A DNA stretch of 64,000 bases from Hoeflea sp. (GCA_019084245.1 JAHRFE010000027.1:333170-397169); one strand, 5' to 3'. Positions 8,768 through 17,786 are shown, counted from the first letter of the stretch. Notes: a model not told the origin generated them from the sequence alone. Numbers and translations are program-made.

Positions 8768-9742
8768 ATGATCCGGCTTTATGATTGCCAGGGCGTTGCG
8801 CTGGATCTGCCCCAGACCGTTGGCCACCCGCTGCCCGAGGCGGCTTGCTGGATCGACATGCTGCACCCGAGCGCGGAGGAAGAGGCGCAGGTCGAGAGAC
8901 TCATCGGCGTCGAAGTGCCGAGCCGGGACGAGTTGCGCGACATCGAACCCTCAAGCAGGCTCTATATGGAGAACGGCGCTGCCTACCTCACGGCCAGCGT
9001 GGTGTGGAAGGCCGACAGCGATTTCGCCGAAATCGCCGATATCGGCTTCGTGATTGCAGGCGAGCGGCTGGTCACCATCCGCTACGGCGAGCCCAAGGCC
9101 TTTGCGGTCTTTGCCGCCAACGCCCACCGCGAGCTCGAAGGCCAGGGCGGGCACGATGTGGTGACACGGCTGATCGAGGCCATGGTCGACCGCACAGCCG
9201 AGGTGCTGGAGGGCCGCTCGCGCCATATCGACCTTGTGTCGAGCCGTATATTCGCCACCGGAAAAATGGACAATTCGGAGACGGTGACGCGGGATCTCGA
9301 AGCCATGCTCGGCGTGATCGCCGGCCACCAGCGCACCATCGCCAAGGTCCGCGAAAGCCTGATGTCGCTGTCGCGGGTGGCGGGCTTCCTGCAGACCCTG
9401 CCGGACATTGCGGGAGACAAGGCGATCCGCCAGCGCTGCCGGTCGCTGGCGCGCGACATCCAGTCGCTGTCCGAACACGCCGACTTCATCTCGGAAAACA
9501 TCATCTTCCTGCTCGACGCCGCGCTCGGGCTGATCTCGGTGCAGCAGAACCAGGTGATGAAGGTGGTCTCGGTCGCAGCCATCGTCTTCCTGCCGCCGAC
9601 CTTCATAGGCACCGTCTACGGCATGAACTTCGACCACATGCCCGAACTCGGCCTGCCCTGGGCCTACCCGATCGCACTCGCCGTGATGGCGGTCTCGGCG
9701 ATAGGGCCGTATCTGTGGTTCAAGCGGAAAGGGTGGCTGTGA
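8768..9742 (+). CDS. corA: CorA-family magnesium/cobalt transporter
   Basis: The protein is 324 residues from the ATG at 8768. It has a large N-terminal cytoplasmic domain with long helices, two C-terminal membrane helices, and the selectivity motif GMNFDHMPEL (Gly285-Met286-Asn287) between them. The basic tail (KRKGW) is typical. CorA pentamers import Mg2+ and sometimes Co2+ or Ni2+. Cobalt would matter to the nitrile hydratase further along, but that link is speculative. Confidence 0.92.
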   Translation: MIRLYDCQGVALDLPQTVGHPLPEAACWIDMLHPSAEEEAQVERLIGVEVPSRDELRDIEPSSRLYMENGAAYLTASVVWKADSDFAEIADIGFVIAGERLVTIRYGEPKAFAVFAANAHRELEGQGGHDVVTRLIEAMVDRTAEVLEGRSRHIDLVSSRIFATGKMDNSETVTRDLEAMLGVIAGHQRTIAKVRESLMSLSRVAGFLQTLPDIAGDKAIRQRCRSLARDIQSLSEHADFISENIIFLLDAALGLISVQQNQVMKVVSVAAIVFLPPTFIGTVYGMNFDHMPELGLPWAYPIALAVMAVSAIGPYLWFKRKGWL

Positions 9743-9752
9743 GATTGATGCA

Positions 9753-9771
9753 TGTACAAAATGTATGTACA
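9753..9771. promoter_or_regulatory. Candidate BrnA operator
   Basis: Two TGTACA hexamers (9753-9758 and 9766-9771) lie 13 bases apart, within 30 bases of the brnT start. BrnA proteins are known to autorepress, so this is the natural candidate site. Confidence 0.45.
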
Positions 9772-9781
9772 ATGGTGATGC

Positions 9782-10069
9782 ATGCAATTTGAATGGGACA
9801 GCGACAAAGCCGCGTTGAATCTCGAAAAACATGGAATTTGCTTCGAGGTGGCGGCGCTTGTGTTCCTGGATGATAGCCGCCTGACCGCCATTGATGACAG
9901 GTTTGACTATGGCGAAGACCGGATGATCACCTTGGGACATATTGAAGAGCGCCTGCACGTGGTTGTTTACACGCGGATACAAGACACAATTCGCATCATA
10001 TCCGCCCGCAAGGCGAACAAGAGAGAGCAGGCACGTTATGCCAACAGTGAAGATGACACTCGACCCTGA
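9782..10069 (+). CDS. brnT: BrnT family type II toxin
   Basis: This 95-residue protein has the BrnT layout: an N-terminal FEWDSDKAALNLEKHGICF motif, a middle GEDRMITLG strand, and the C-terminal signature RIISARKANKREQARY. BrnT is a RelE-fold ribonuclease that stops translation and is neutralised by BrnA. The next gene encodes that antitoxin and overlaps it by 32 bases. Confidence 0.92.
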   Translation: MQFEWDSDKAALNLEKHGICFEVAALVFLDDSRLTAIDDRFDYGEDRMITLGHIEERLHVVVYTRIQDTIRIISARKANKREQARYANSEDDTRP

Positions 10070-10310
10070 CCAACCGCCCAAGATCTCTAGGCAGGATTTG
10101 GCGCGGATCGACGCCATCAAGGACGAGGAAATCGATTACTCAGACATCCCGGAACTCGACGACGATTTCTTCGCCAAGGCCCGCAAGGAAAGCGTCACCG
10201 CCCGGTTCGATGCCGATATGGTGGCCTGGTTCAAGGCGCAGGGCAAAGGCTACCAGACCAGGATGAACGCGGTCCTGCGGGCATTCTACGAACGCCATCG
10301 CGGCGGGTGA
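10038..10310 (+). CDS. brnA: BrnA family antitoxin
   Basis: The protein is 90 residues from the ATG at 10038; the longer frame from 9942 lies inside brnT. The segment DYSDIPELDDDFFAKA and the C-terminal ribbon-helix-helix (VTARFDADMVAWFKAQGKGYQTRMNAVLRAF) are typical of BrnA. It binds BrnT through the N-terminal part and DNA through the C-terminal part. Confidence 0.93.
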   Translation: MPTVKMTLDPDQPPKISRQDLARIDAIKDEEIDYSDIPELDDDFFAKARKESVTARFDADMVAWFKAQGKGYQTRMNAVLRAFYERHRGG

Positions 10311-10412
10311 GGTTTGCTGCTTGTTCGGTTCCATCCCGTCGTAGCAATCGTCTTGCAGCCCATATTCATGCTGCTGTTGCCGATTTAATCCGCCCCTCAC
10401 AAGGCCCCGCCC

Positions 10413-10877
10413 ATGCCCCCATGCCCCTGCGGCTCCACCCTCGATCTCGCTGCCTGCTGCGGCCGTTTTCACGCAGGCGAGCCGGCGCCGACGGCCGCGG
10501 CCCTGATGCGGTCGCGCTATGCAGCCTATGCGCTGGGGCGTCTCGATTACATCGAAGCCACCTGCGCCGGTCCGGCTGGCCTGGCCTTCAACCGAGTGGA
10601 GGCGGAAGCCTCGCAGATCGGCACGAGCTGGATCGCGCTTGAGATTGTCGCCACGCGCAAGGGCCGGGAAGCCGACAGCGAGGGCACGGTCGGCTTCATC
10701 GCCCGCTATCGCCACAATGGCGTTGAAGCCGCGCTGACCGAGACCTCGCGGTTTCGGCGCATCGGGGGCCGCTGGGTCTACTGGGACCGGGAAGCTACCC
10801 CGCGCGCGACGGGTCCTGGCCGCAACGATCCGTGTCCTTGCGGCTCGGGCAAGAAGTTCAAGAAATGCTGCGGCTGA
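10413..10877 (+). CDS. ychJ: YchJ/UPF0225 SEC-C zinc-binding protein
   Basis: This 154-residue protein has Cys-rich motifs at both ends: CPCGSTLDLAACC near the start and the SEC-C motif CPCGSGKKFKKCC at the C-terminus. The central NTF2-like domain begins ALMRSRYAAYALG. The length is normal. The exact role is unknown; SEC-C motifs bind zinc and often contact ribosomes or SecB-type partners. Confidence 0.9.
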   Translation: MPPCPCGSTLDLAACCGRFHAGEPAPTAAALMRSRYAAYALGRLDYIEATCAGPAGLAFNRVEAEASQIGTSWIALEIVATRKGREADSEGTVGFIARYRHNGVEAALTETSRFRRIGGRWVYWDREATPRATGPGRNDPCPCGSGKKFKKCCG

Positions 10878-10947
10878 CGGCGCTTCAGCCAGCGGAATAA
10901 ACCGCGAACGCTGGTCTTTCGCCCCCGAATCACTACATTGCCGGGGT

Positions 10948-13443
10948 ATGAGCACTCCCGACGACGACATTCCATTCTTTGGCGACGACGAGCCGGCGCC
11001 GCGCACGCAGCCGCAGGCCGCCAACCAGAGCGGCGGCATTGCCGCGCGCGCCCTGGCTGCGCGCAACGCGTCGCGGCCAGCGCCCAACTACCTCTCCGGC
11101 CTCAATCCCGAACAGGCCGATGCCGTCGAAAGCATTGAAGGCCCGGTGCTGGTGCTGGCCGGCGCGGGCACCGGCAAGACCCGGGTGCTGACCACCCGCA
11201 TCGCCCATATCCTCAATCTGGGCCTGGCCTACCCGTCGCAGATCCTCTCAGTCACCTTCACCAACAAGGCCGCGCGCGAGATGAAGGAGCGTATTGGGGT
11301 TCTAGTTGGCGGCGCGGTCGAGGGCATGCCCTGGCTCGGCACCTTTCACTCGATCGGCGTCAAGCTGTTGCGCCGCCATGCCGAACTCGCCGGGCTGAGA
11401 TCCGATTTCACCATTCTCGACACCGACGACGTCATCCGGCTCTGCAAGCAGCTGATCCAGGCCGAAGGCATCGACGACAAGCGCTGGCCGGCGCGCCAGT
11501 TCGCCCAGATGATCGACGGCTGGAAGAACAAGGGCCTTGGCCCCGCCGAGATCCCCGAGGGCGACAGCCGCGGCTTTGCCAACGGCAAGGGCCGGGCGCT
11601 CTACACCGCCTACCAGAACCGGCTGCAGACCCTGAACGCCGCCGATTTCGGCGATCTGCTCTGCCTGCCGATCCGCATGTTCCGCGCCAATCCCGATGTC
11701 TTGAAGGAATATCAGCAGAAATTCCGCTTCATCCTGGTCGACGAGTACCAGGACACCAACACCGCGCAATATATGTGGCTGCGGCTGCTCGCCCAGCGGC
11801 CCGCGGGCGAGCGGCCCAACATCTGCTGCGTTGGCGATGACGACCAGTCGATCTATGGCTGGCGCGGCGCGGAGGTGGAAAACATCCTGCGCTTCGAGAA
11901 GGATTTTCCCGGCGCGAAAGTCATAAGGCTCGAGCGCAACTACCGCTCCACTGAACATATTCTCGGCGCCGCCGGCCACCTGATCGCCCACAATGAGGGC
12001 CGGCTCGGCAAGACCCTGTTCACCGAGCAGTCCGACCCCGAGCACGAGCGCGTCCACGTCCACGCCGCCTGGGATTCGGAGGAAGAGGCCCGCGCCGTTG
12101 GCGAGGAGATCGAACAGGCGCAGAACAAGGGCCGGGCCTTGAACGACATGGCAATCCTGGTCCGCGCCTCGTTCCAGATGCGCGAGTTCGAGGAGCGCTT
12201 CGTCACGCTCGGGCTGAACTACCGCGTCATCGGCGGCCCGCGCTTTTACGAGCGCCAGGAAATCCGCGACGCCATGGCGTTTTTCCGCGTCGTCAGCCAG
12301 CCCGCCGATGATCTGGCCTTCGAGCGCATCGTCAATGTGCCGAAACGGGGCCTCGGCGAAGCGGCGGTGCGCCAGATCCACGATGTCGCCCGCGGCCGCG
12401 GCGTGCCGATGCTGGCTGCTGCCCGCGACCTGGTGCTGACCGATGAGTTGAAGCCCAAGCCGCGCAAGGCATTGACCGACGTGGTCGAGATGTTTGCCCG
12501 CTGGCAGGGCCTGATGGAAACGACGCCCGGCCATGAGCTGGCCGAAACCATCCTGGAAGAATCCGGCTACACCGAGATGTGGCAGAACGACCGCGCCGCC
12601 GACGCGCCGACACGGCTCGAAAACCTAAAGGAACTGGTCGAGACCATTTCCGGCTTCGAATCGCTGCGCGCGTTCCTCGAACATGTCGCCTTGGTGATGG
12701 ACACCGAGAACAATCCCGATCTCGATGCCGTCTCGATCATGACGCTGCACTCGGCCAAGGGGCTGGAATTCGAGACCGTGTTCCTGCCCGGCTGGGAAGA
12801 GGGCCTGTTCCCGCACCAGCGCGCGCTCGACGAGGGCGGCCGCTCCGGGCTCGAGGAAGAGCGGCGCCTGGCCTATGTCGGGCTGACGCGCGCCAAACTC
12901 TATTGCCACATCTGGTTCGTCTCCAACCGCCGCATTCACGGGCTCTGGCAATCCACGCTGCCCTCGCGCTTTCTGGACGAGCTGCCCGAGGCCCATGTCG
13001 AGGTGGCCGACATGGACACCGGCTATGGCGGCTACGGCAGGCAGGGCCGCTTCGGCGCCTCAGGCGGCCATTCCGGCGGCCCCTACGGCGCCTCCCGCTT
13101 CGACAAGGCCGAGCCGTTCGCAGGCAACTACAACACGCCCGGCTGGAAACGGGCGCAAGCCAACAAGACCGACGCCGCGCGCGACAACTGGGGCACCCGC
13201 TCGGGCCCGACTGTGGAACGCATCGCCTACGGCGAAAGCGGCCCGCGCGGCTCCACCATCGAAGGCGAACTCGTCGCCCGCTCCACCGGAAAGGCCTCCG
13301 CCTACACCGTCGGCGACCGCGTCTTCCACCTCAAATTCGGCAACGGCAACATTGCGTCGATCGACGGCAACAAGCTGACAATCGATTTCGACAAGGCCGG
13401 GCAGAAGCGCGTGCTGGATGGGTTTGTGGAGCGGGTGGGGTGA
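10948..13443 (+). CDS. uvrD: DNA helicase II, UvrD/PcrA type
   Basis: This 831-residue superfamily 1A helicase has Walker A AGAGTGKT (71-78), then TFTNKAAREM, the motif II region DEYQDTN, motif III GDDDQSIYGWRGA, LERNYRS, and near the end GLEFETVFLPGWEEGLFPHQR and RLAYVGLTRAK. A Gly/Tyr-rich linker precedes a small Tudor-like C-terminal domain (VGDRVFHLKFGNGNI) that contacts RNA polymerase in PcrA/UvrD. It acts in nucleotide excision and mismatch repair and in removing stalled RNA polymerase. Confidence 0.96.
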   Translation: MSTPDDDIPFFGDDEPAPRTQPQAANQSGGIAARALAARNASRPAPNYLSGLNPEQADAVESIEGPVLVLAGAGTGKTRVLTTRIAHILNLGLAYPSQILSVTFTNKAAREMKERIGVLVGGAVEGMPWLGTFHSIGVKLLRRHAELAGLRSDFTILDTDDVIRLCKQLIQAEGIDDKRWPARQFAQMIDGWKNKGLGPAEIPEGDSRGFANGKGRALYTAYQNRLQTLNAADFGDLLCLPIRMFRANPDVLKEYQQKFRFILVDEYQDTNTAQYMWLRLLAQRPAGERPNICCVGDDDQSIYGWRGAEVENILRFEKDFPGAKVIRLERNYRSTEHILGAAGHLIAHNEGRLGKTLFTEQSDPEHERVHVHAAWDSEEEARAVGEEIEQAQNKGRALNDMAILVRASFQMREFEERFVTLGLNYRVIGGPRFYERQEIRDAMAFFRVVSQPADDLAFERIVNVPKRGLGEAAVRQIHDVARGRGVPMLAAARDLVLTDELKPKPRKALTDVVEMFARWQGLMETTPGHELAETILEESGYTEMWQNDRAADAPTRLENLKELVETISGFESLRAFLEHVALVMDTENNPDLDAVSIMTLHSAKGLEFETVFLPGWEEGLFPHQRALDEGGRSGLEEERRLAYVGLTRAKLYCHIWFVSNRRIHGLWQSTLPSRFLDELPEAHVEVADMDTGYGGYGRQGRFGASGGHSGGPYGASRFDKAEPFAGNYNTPGWKRAQANKTDAARDNWGTRSGPTVERIAYGESGPRGSTIEGELVARSTGKASAYTVGDRVFHLKFGNGNIASIDGNKLTIDFDKAGQKRVLDGFVERVG

Positions 13444-13509
13444 GGGGCCTAAGTAATGAAGGGCGTGGTAACAGGCCTTGGGACTCTAAGGTCCGACCAT
13501 GAGGCTGTC

Positions 13510-15051
13510 CTATCCCTTTTTTAACCGGCGCAGCACATAATGTGAATCTGGGTCTCGATGCTTTTTTGAAACAAAATCCAATATTCCACGCTTTACTAGT
13601 CTTTGCATTTTAGCTTTCGCTGTATGCCAATAAGTTGTGCTAAGTATCCGTAAAGCTTCGCTTACATTTATATGTCCATGCTCGATCACATAATTTATTA
13701 TTTTCCGCTCATCGCCATCGAGCGAAAAGGCAACAGCTTCCCCAAGGGCTTTGTATGCTTCGGAATCAAGTGAATTTGTACGCTTTGAAATGTCATTCGA
13801 TAAAGTGGCGCAAACGGAGTTATTGTCTGCGTAATATGCAAGATCTGGAAGACTTGCATCGCGCAATTCGCGCCTAATACGTTTTGTCCCTTCACTTATG
13901 CAGCGGACTTCTCCGAACTCTCTCAGAATAAACATCAGAAATGGATTCCGGGGCTTGTGAAACATATTTTCCGGTGTAACAGACGGCATGAAACCGCCAG
14001 GATTTTCGACTGACAATCTGTTATCAAACATTTTAATAAATACAGGTTGGTTTTTTGAATGATAGGAACGATGAACAGATGCATTCACAAGAAGCTCATA
14101 CCAAGCATCCCTCGGATATTCGGGTGATTGATAGAATTTGCCGTTCCTATATTCTGTAAATTCTCTCAAACTTGCTTCGAGAGTAGATGCGGTATCTTTG
14201 ATTATATCTAAGATAGATCCCTCTAGGATCCTGTCTTTCGTTACATTATAATCCTTTCCTGATCGCTCTTCAGTCCCCTCGTATCTAAGGAAATGAACGT
14301 AGGCCCCTGGAAATATCTTTCTAGGGTCTCTTGCGAATACCAGTGCGCAAACGTTATTGGCTATAAATGCCCCACCCGACATTCGACCAAGCCGCATCGA
14401 CACCAAAATATCGGTGTCTCCCACTTCTTGAGAGCCGCCTCTTGAGTGTCTGACCCGGTTACAGAATGATACGAGTAGGCTTTCCCGGAAATCCTCCGGA
14501 TATCTCAGCAAACAATCCTCTAATTCAAAAGCCCGTTCGCCCTTGTTAATTCGAATTTCCTGTTTCTCTGTTTCTGTAAGTTTGCGGGAATTTGTTGATT
14601 CTCTGCAATATGCCGTTTGATCGGTTAACTCGACAAGCCGGTTTTCTACATAATGTACTCTTGCACGAATAATGAAGTCGTCTTCATCTTTAGAATTTTT
14701 TACTTTTAGGCGGTTAGTCTCGAATCTTCCATCGGGGCAATGTTCACGTCCCATATATTCGAGAGACTGAATTTTTGATTCCGGATAACTTTTGCATCCC
14801 GTCACCGATCCATCGTTTTCGATGCCGATGCATACTACACCCCCTTCTACCGCAGGGCCGTTCCCAAACGCGGACAGACATTTGGCAAGGACTTTTTGAT
14901 CAACTCTAGCTGACTTGCGTTCGAATCGCGTCGTTTCGGGATGGCGCGTAACGAACTGCCACTCCTCGCTGTGAAACACTTGGTCCGGTTTTGTTAACGA
15001 CTCTATCGTCGGTCGTTCAAGCTGCTCTAGAAAGCTAAGTTGTTGAGCCAT
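13510..15051 (-). CDS. AlbA/Schlafen-domain ATP-binding regulator-like protein
   Basis: The protein is 513 residues from the ATG at 15049-15051, preferred over the upstream ATG at 15078, which lies inside a perfect palindrome. An N-terminal AlbA_2/Schlafen-type domain (FERKSARVDQKVLAKCLSAFGN, GGVVCIGI) is followed by a middle region, then a GHKL-like segment (NASVHRSYH, SVENPGGFM), and a C-terminal winged helix (EALRILSTTYWHTAKAKMQRLV). Such proteins are often labelled transcriptional regulators and are frequent in defence islands. Codon use is clearly more AT-rich than both neighbours, which suggests horizontal acquisition. The target is unknown. Confidence 0.8.
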   Translation of the reverse strand: MAQQLSFLEQLERPTIESLTKPDQVFHSEEWQFVTRHPETTRFERKSARVDQKVLAKCLSAFGNGPAVEGGVVCIGIENDGSVTGCKSYPESKIQSLEYMGREHCPDGRFETNRLKVKNSKDEDDFIIRARVHYVENRLVELTDQTAYCRESTNSRKLTETEKQEIRINKGERAFELEDCLLRYPEDFRESLLVSFCNRVRHSRGGSQEVGDTDILVSMRLGRMSGGAFIANNVCALVFARDPRKIFPGAYVHFLRYEGTEERSGKDYNVTKDRILEGSILDIIKDTASTLEASLREFTEYRNGKFYQSPEYPRDAWYELLVNASVHRSYHSKNQPVFIKMFDNRLSVENPGGFMPSVTPENMFHKPRNPFLMFILREFGEVRCISEGTKRIRRELRDASLPDLAYYADNNSVCATLSNDISKRTNSLDSEAYKALGEAVAFSLDGDERKIINYVIEHGHINVSEALRILSTTYWHTAKAKMQRLVKRGILDFVSKKHRDPDSHYVLRRLKKG

Positions 15052-15067
15052 AAAAGATAAACACCTT

Positions 15068-15087
15068 AACTCGAGCATGCTCGAGTT
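15068..15087. promoter_or_regulatory. Perfect 20-bp palindrome upstream of the AlbA/Schlafen gene
   Basis: AACTCGAGCATGCTCGAGTT is a perfect palindrome ending 16 bases before the preferred start codon. A second inverted repeat, GTGGTA...TACCAC, lies at 15109-15134. Both are good candidates for autoregulatory operators of the winged-helix protein. The rest of 15135-15467 holds no gene I can support. Confidence 0.55.
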
Positions 15088-15308
15088 GATTTGGGATCGT
15101 TCGTAATAGTGGTAAATTACCGCGATGCTACCACTTATGGAAGCGTTGAAAAAACGATATGCGACAACAAGCTGCCATTTTTATCGACAAAGCCGGACAG
15201 AAGCTGTTGCCGGGCGCGCTTGACCAGTGGGCGAGTAACGCACTTCGTTTCCCTCCCTACTTGCCCACCCCCAAAAGCGATCCCATATCCGGCCATCTGC
15301 CCCGCATG

Positions 15309-15343
15309 AACGCCACATGAATTCCCCGTTGAAATCGGGTTCA
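15309..15343 (+). promoter_or_regulatory. Shared 35-bp motif, copy A (upstream of fic)
   Basis: It starts AACGCCACATGAA and ends GGTTCA, with the same internal spacing as copies at 16586-16620 and 48374-48408. The first 23 bases around it (15299-15321) are identical to 16576-16598. It is probably a promoter or regulator site. Confidence 0.5.
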
Positions 15344-15411
15344 AGCGGCCTGCGGCAAAACGCTTGTCGCCTCGCAAGCGGTGGCCAAGGCTCGTGAGCC
15401 AAAGAAACCGG

Positions 15412-15451
15412 TTCTATCGATCACAAACTCATGCTATCGTGAGTTATAGAA
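15412..15451. promoter_or_regulatory. Nested inverted repeat before fic
   Basis: TTCTAT (15412-15417) pairs with ATAGAA (15446-15451), and inside it AACTCA (15426-15431) pairs with TGAGTT (15440-15445). The repeat ends 16 bases before the fic ATG, the position expected for an autoregulatory operator; the Fic protein has a C-terminal winged helix that could bind it. Confidence 0.5.
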
Positions 15452-15467
15452 ACGGATCCTATACCTC

Positions 15468-16586
15468 ATGCCCTGGAACTGGGAACATCCCGACTGGCCG
15501 GACTTTGCCTGGGACAACGCGGCGCTTGCCCCTGCGGAAGCGCAGTTCCAGCGCCAATCGGGCATTGTCGTCGGCGCGCTCAAACACGTCACCGATAGCG
15601 AGAAGGACGATTTGATCATCGATCTGATCAGCACCGAAGCCGTCAAGACATCGGAGATCGAGGGCGAAATTCTCAATCGCCAGTCCGTACAGGCCTCGAT
15701 CAAGCGCAATTTCGGCCTGGACACCTCGAACCGCAAGGCGACGCCGGCCGAGCAGGGCATCGCCGAGATGATGACGTCGCTTTACAGGACCTTTGACGAG
15801 CCTCTCAGCCACTCAGGCTTGTTTGAGTGGCACAGGATGCTCACCAGCGGGTGTACGGATCTCACCGATATCGGACGATACCGCACCCATGACGAGCCGA
15901 TGCAGATCGTGTCGGGAGCCGACTACGCCGCCAGAATTCACTTCGAAGCCCCGCCTTCCAGACAGGTCAAAGCCGAAATGGGGCGGTTTGTCGACTGGTT
16001 CAACGGAAGCCAGGCGCTGCCGCCGATCACCCGCGCGGGGATCGCTCACCTCTATTTCGAATCCATCCACCCGTTCGAGGATGGAAACGGGCGCATCGGC
16101 CGCGCCATCGCGGAAAAGGCGCTCTCGCAAAGCCTGGGCCAGCCAACCTTGCTGGCGCTGTCCCAAGCCATTCAGGCGGACAGAAAGGCCTATTACCAGA
16201 ATCTGGAGCGATACAACAAAGGCCCCGAGATCACCGGGTGGCTCGAATATTTCGCGGCGACGATCCTCAAGGCGCAAGACTATTCGCTGAGCCTGATCGA
16301 GTTCCTCATCGCCAAGACCAGGCTCTACGACCGCTTGCGTGGACAATTGAACGCACGGCAGGAAAAGGCGATTGCCCGATTGTTCCGCGAAGGTCCGGAC
16401 GGGTTCAAGGGCGGCCTGAGCGCGGAAAACTACATCGCCATCACAGGCACATCGCGCGCAACAGCGACCCGCGATCTCGCGGATCTGGTCGACAAAGGCG
16501 CACTCATCCGAACCGGTGAGCGCCGCTACGCGCGCTACTGGCTTGGCACTGCAAAACCAGCCATAGATCCCCGGCGCCCCGCATGA
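15468..16586 (+). CDS. Fic/DOC family AMP-transferase with inhibitory helix
   Basis: This 372-residue protein has an N-terminal DUF4172-like domain containing the inhibitory motif TSEIEG (61-66, [S/T]xxxE[G/N]), the Fic active-site loop HPFEDGNGR (201-209), and a C-terminal winged helix (TGTSRATATRDLADLVDKG). The intramolecular inhibitory helix places it in class II, in which the enzyme is self-restrained. Fic enzymes transfer AMP or other nucleotides to protein hydroxyls. The stop codon lies inside copy B of the repeated upstream motif. Confidence 0.93.
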   Translation: MPWNWEHPDWPDFAWDNAALAPAEAQFQRQSGIVVGALKHVTDSEKDDLIIDLISTEAVKTSEIEGEILNRQSVQASIKRNFGLDTSNRKATPAEQGIAEMMTSLYRTFDEPLSHSGLFEWHRMLTSGCTDLTDIGRYRTHDEPMQIVSGADYAARIHFEAPPSRQVKAEMGRFVDWFNGSQALPPITRAGIAHLYFESIHPFEDGNGRIGRAIAEKALSQSLGQPTLLALSQAIQADRKAYYQNLERYNKGPEITGWLEYFAATILKAQDYSLSLIEFLIAKTRLYDRLRGQLNARQEKAIARLFREGPDGFKGGLSAENYIAITGTSRATATRDLADLVDKGALIRTGERRYARYWLGTAKPAIDPRRPA

Positions 16587-16620
16587 ACGCCACATGAACC
16601 CGCCATTCAAGACCGGTTCA
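16586..16620 (+). promoter_or_regulatory. Shared 35-bp motif, copy B (upstream of the META-domain gene)
   Basis: AACGCCACATGAAC ... CGGTTCA ends about 57 bases before the start of the exported META-domain gene. Aligned without gaps to copy C at 48374-48408, most positions of the second half are identical (TTC.AG..CGGTTCA). Confidence 0.55.
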
Positions 16621-16677
16621 ATTGCATCGAGGCAAAACGGCTGTATCGTTCAACGGTCAAACAAGGGAACCGGGCCA

Positions 16678-17568
16678 ATGAAAAACCTCATGCGCAGCCT
16701 TCTCGCTCTCAGCCTGCTTTTCGCCTCCCAGGCGCTGGCCAAGGCGGAGGAAATCCTTTTGCAATCGGCCCAGTCGGGGCTCTATGTCACCGTCATCAAT
16801 GGCACGCTGGCCGCCGCCGTTCCTGATGCGCGCGGCGCCACACGGTTTGAGACCGTGCGGCTTGAAGGCAACAGGGTGGCGTTTCGCGATGTGCGCTCGG
16901 GCAGCTTTGTCCGGGCCGGCGTTGGCCAGGGCACGTTTCTGGCCACAGGCAGCCCGCATATCCGCGGCTGGGAGACCTTCGAGGTGGTCCGCATCCGCCT
17001 CGACAAGGTGGCGCTGCGGTCGGTCGAGAACGGCAGGTATGTCCGCGCCGGGGTCGGCCCCCGCGGCCATCTCGCCGCCGTCTCGGGCCATGCTTCCGCC
17101 TGGGAGCACTTCCGCTTCGTCAACCCGGCCGACGCGGGCCGCGGCAACGCCCAGGCTGGCAGCAACCAGGGCAACAATCAAGGCGGCCACCAGGGCGGAC
17201 GTCCTGTCGCGGCCAATCTCTTCGGCAATTATTTCATCACCCATATCGCAGCCGACAATGGCTTTCTTGTTCGCGTCGGCGGCCGGATGGCTGCCAGGGC
17301 GCAGCTTTCGGTGGATGAGAGCGGCACCGTGCGCGCCACCGTGGGCTGCAACTCGATGTCGGCGCGCCTTTCGATCCGCAACGACCGGGTCCGCGCCGAG
17401 GGCGGTGTCATGAGCACCAAGATGCGGTGCTCCGGCCAGGGCGAAAGCGCCGCCGAGCGCGGCATCGCCAACGCCCTGATGACCAGCCGCTCCATTCACC
17501 GCCAGGGCCGAACCGTCACCTTCAAGGACGCCAGCGGCGCTGAATTGATGAAGATCGAGCGCCGGTAA
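16678..17568 (+). CDS. Exported protein with beta-trefoil-like repeats and a META domain
   Basis: The protein is 296 residues from the ATG at 16678, where a signal peptide begins (MKNLMRSLLALSLLFASQALA). Two repeats follow that resemble fascin-type beta-trefoil units (VRSGSFVRAGVGQGTFLA and VENGRYVRAGVGPRGHLA), then a Gly/Asn/Gln-rich linker. The C-terminal META/HslJ-like domain carries GCNSMSARLSI and TKMRCSG. META domains are found in bacterial heat-shock and secreted proteins. It is probably periplasmic or outer-membrane associated. The function of this combination is unknown. Confidence 0.75.
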   Translation: MKNLMRSLLALSLLFASQALAKAEEILLQSAQSGLYVTVINGTLAAAVPDARGATRFETVRLEGNRVAFRDVRSGSFVRAGVGQGTFLATGSPHIRGWETFEVVRIRLDKVALRSVENGRYVRAGVGPRGHLAAVSGHASAWEHFRFVNPADAGRGNAQAGSNQGNNQGGHQGGRPVAANLFGNYFITHIAADNGFLVRVGGRMAARAQLSVDESGTVRATVGCNSMSARLSIRNDRVRAEGGVMSTKMRCSGQGESAAERGIANALMTSRSIHRQGRTVTFKDASGAELMKIERR

Positions 17569-17786
17569 CCCCTCCACAGGGCAGGATGACGCCCCCAGTC
17601 CAAAGTGCCGCCGGGAACGGGCTTTCCGGCGGCATCCTTGTTGGCCCGCCTCAAAACCCGGTTCGCGGGAACACAATCCGGCGGGCCGCGTTGTTGCATG
17701 GCGCGTCCCGCTTGCGGCTGGTCACTTGGTCCTTGACCCTGCCGTTAGCCAGTGCTCCGGTGTGTCATGCAACCCAAGGAATTCCC

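Noticed and set aside
10140-11087. Minus-strand frame opposite brnA, ychJ and the start of uvrD
   Set aside because: It spans three real genes, has no recognisable domain and no ribosome site.
15181-15320. Short frame reading IDKAGQKLLPGALDQW upstream of fic
   Set aside because: No start codon or ribosome site; at most a fragment, listed only as a possible relic.
16782-17413. Open frames in other phases across the META-domain gene
   Set aside because: No signal peptide, start site or domain; they are by-products of high GC.
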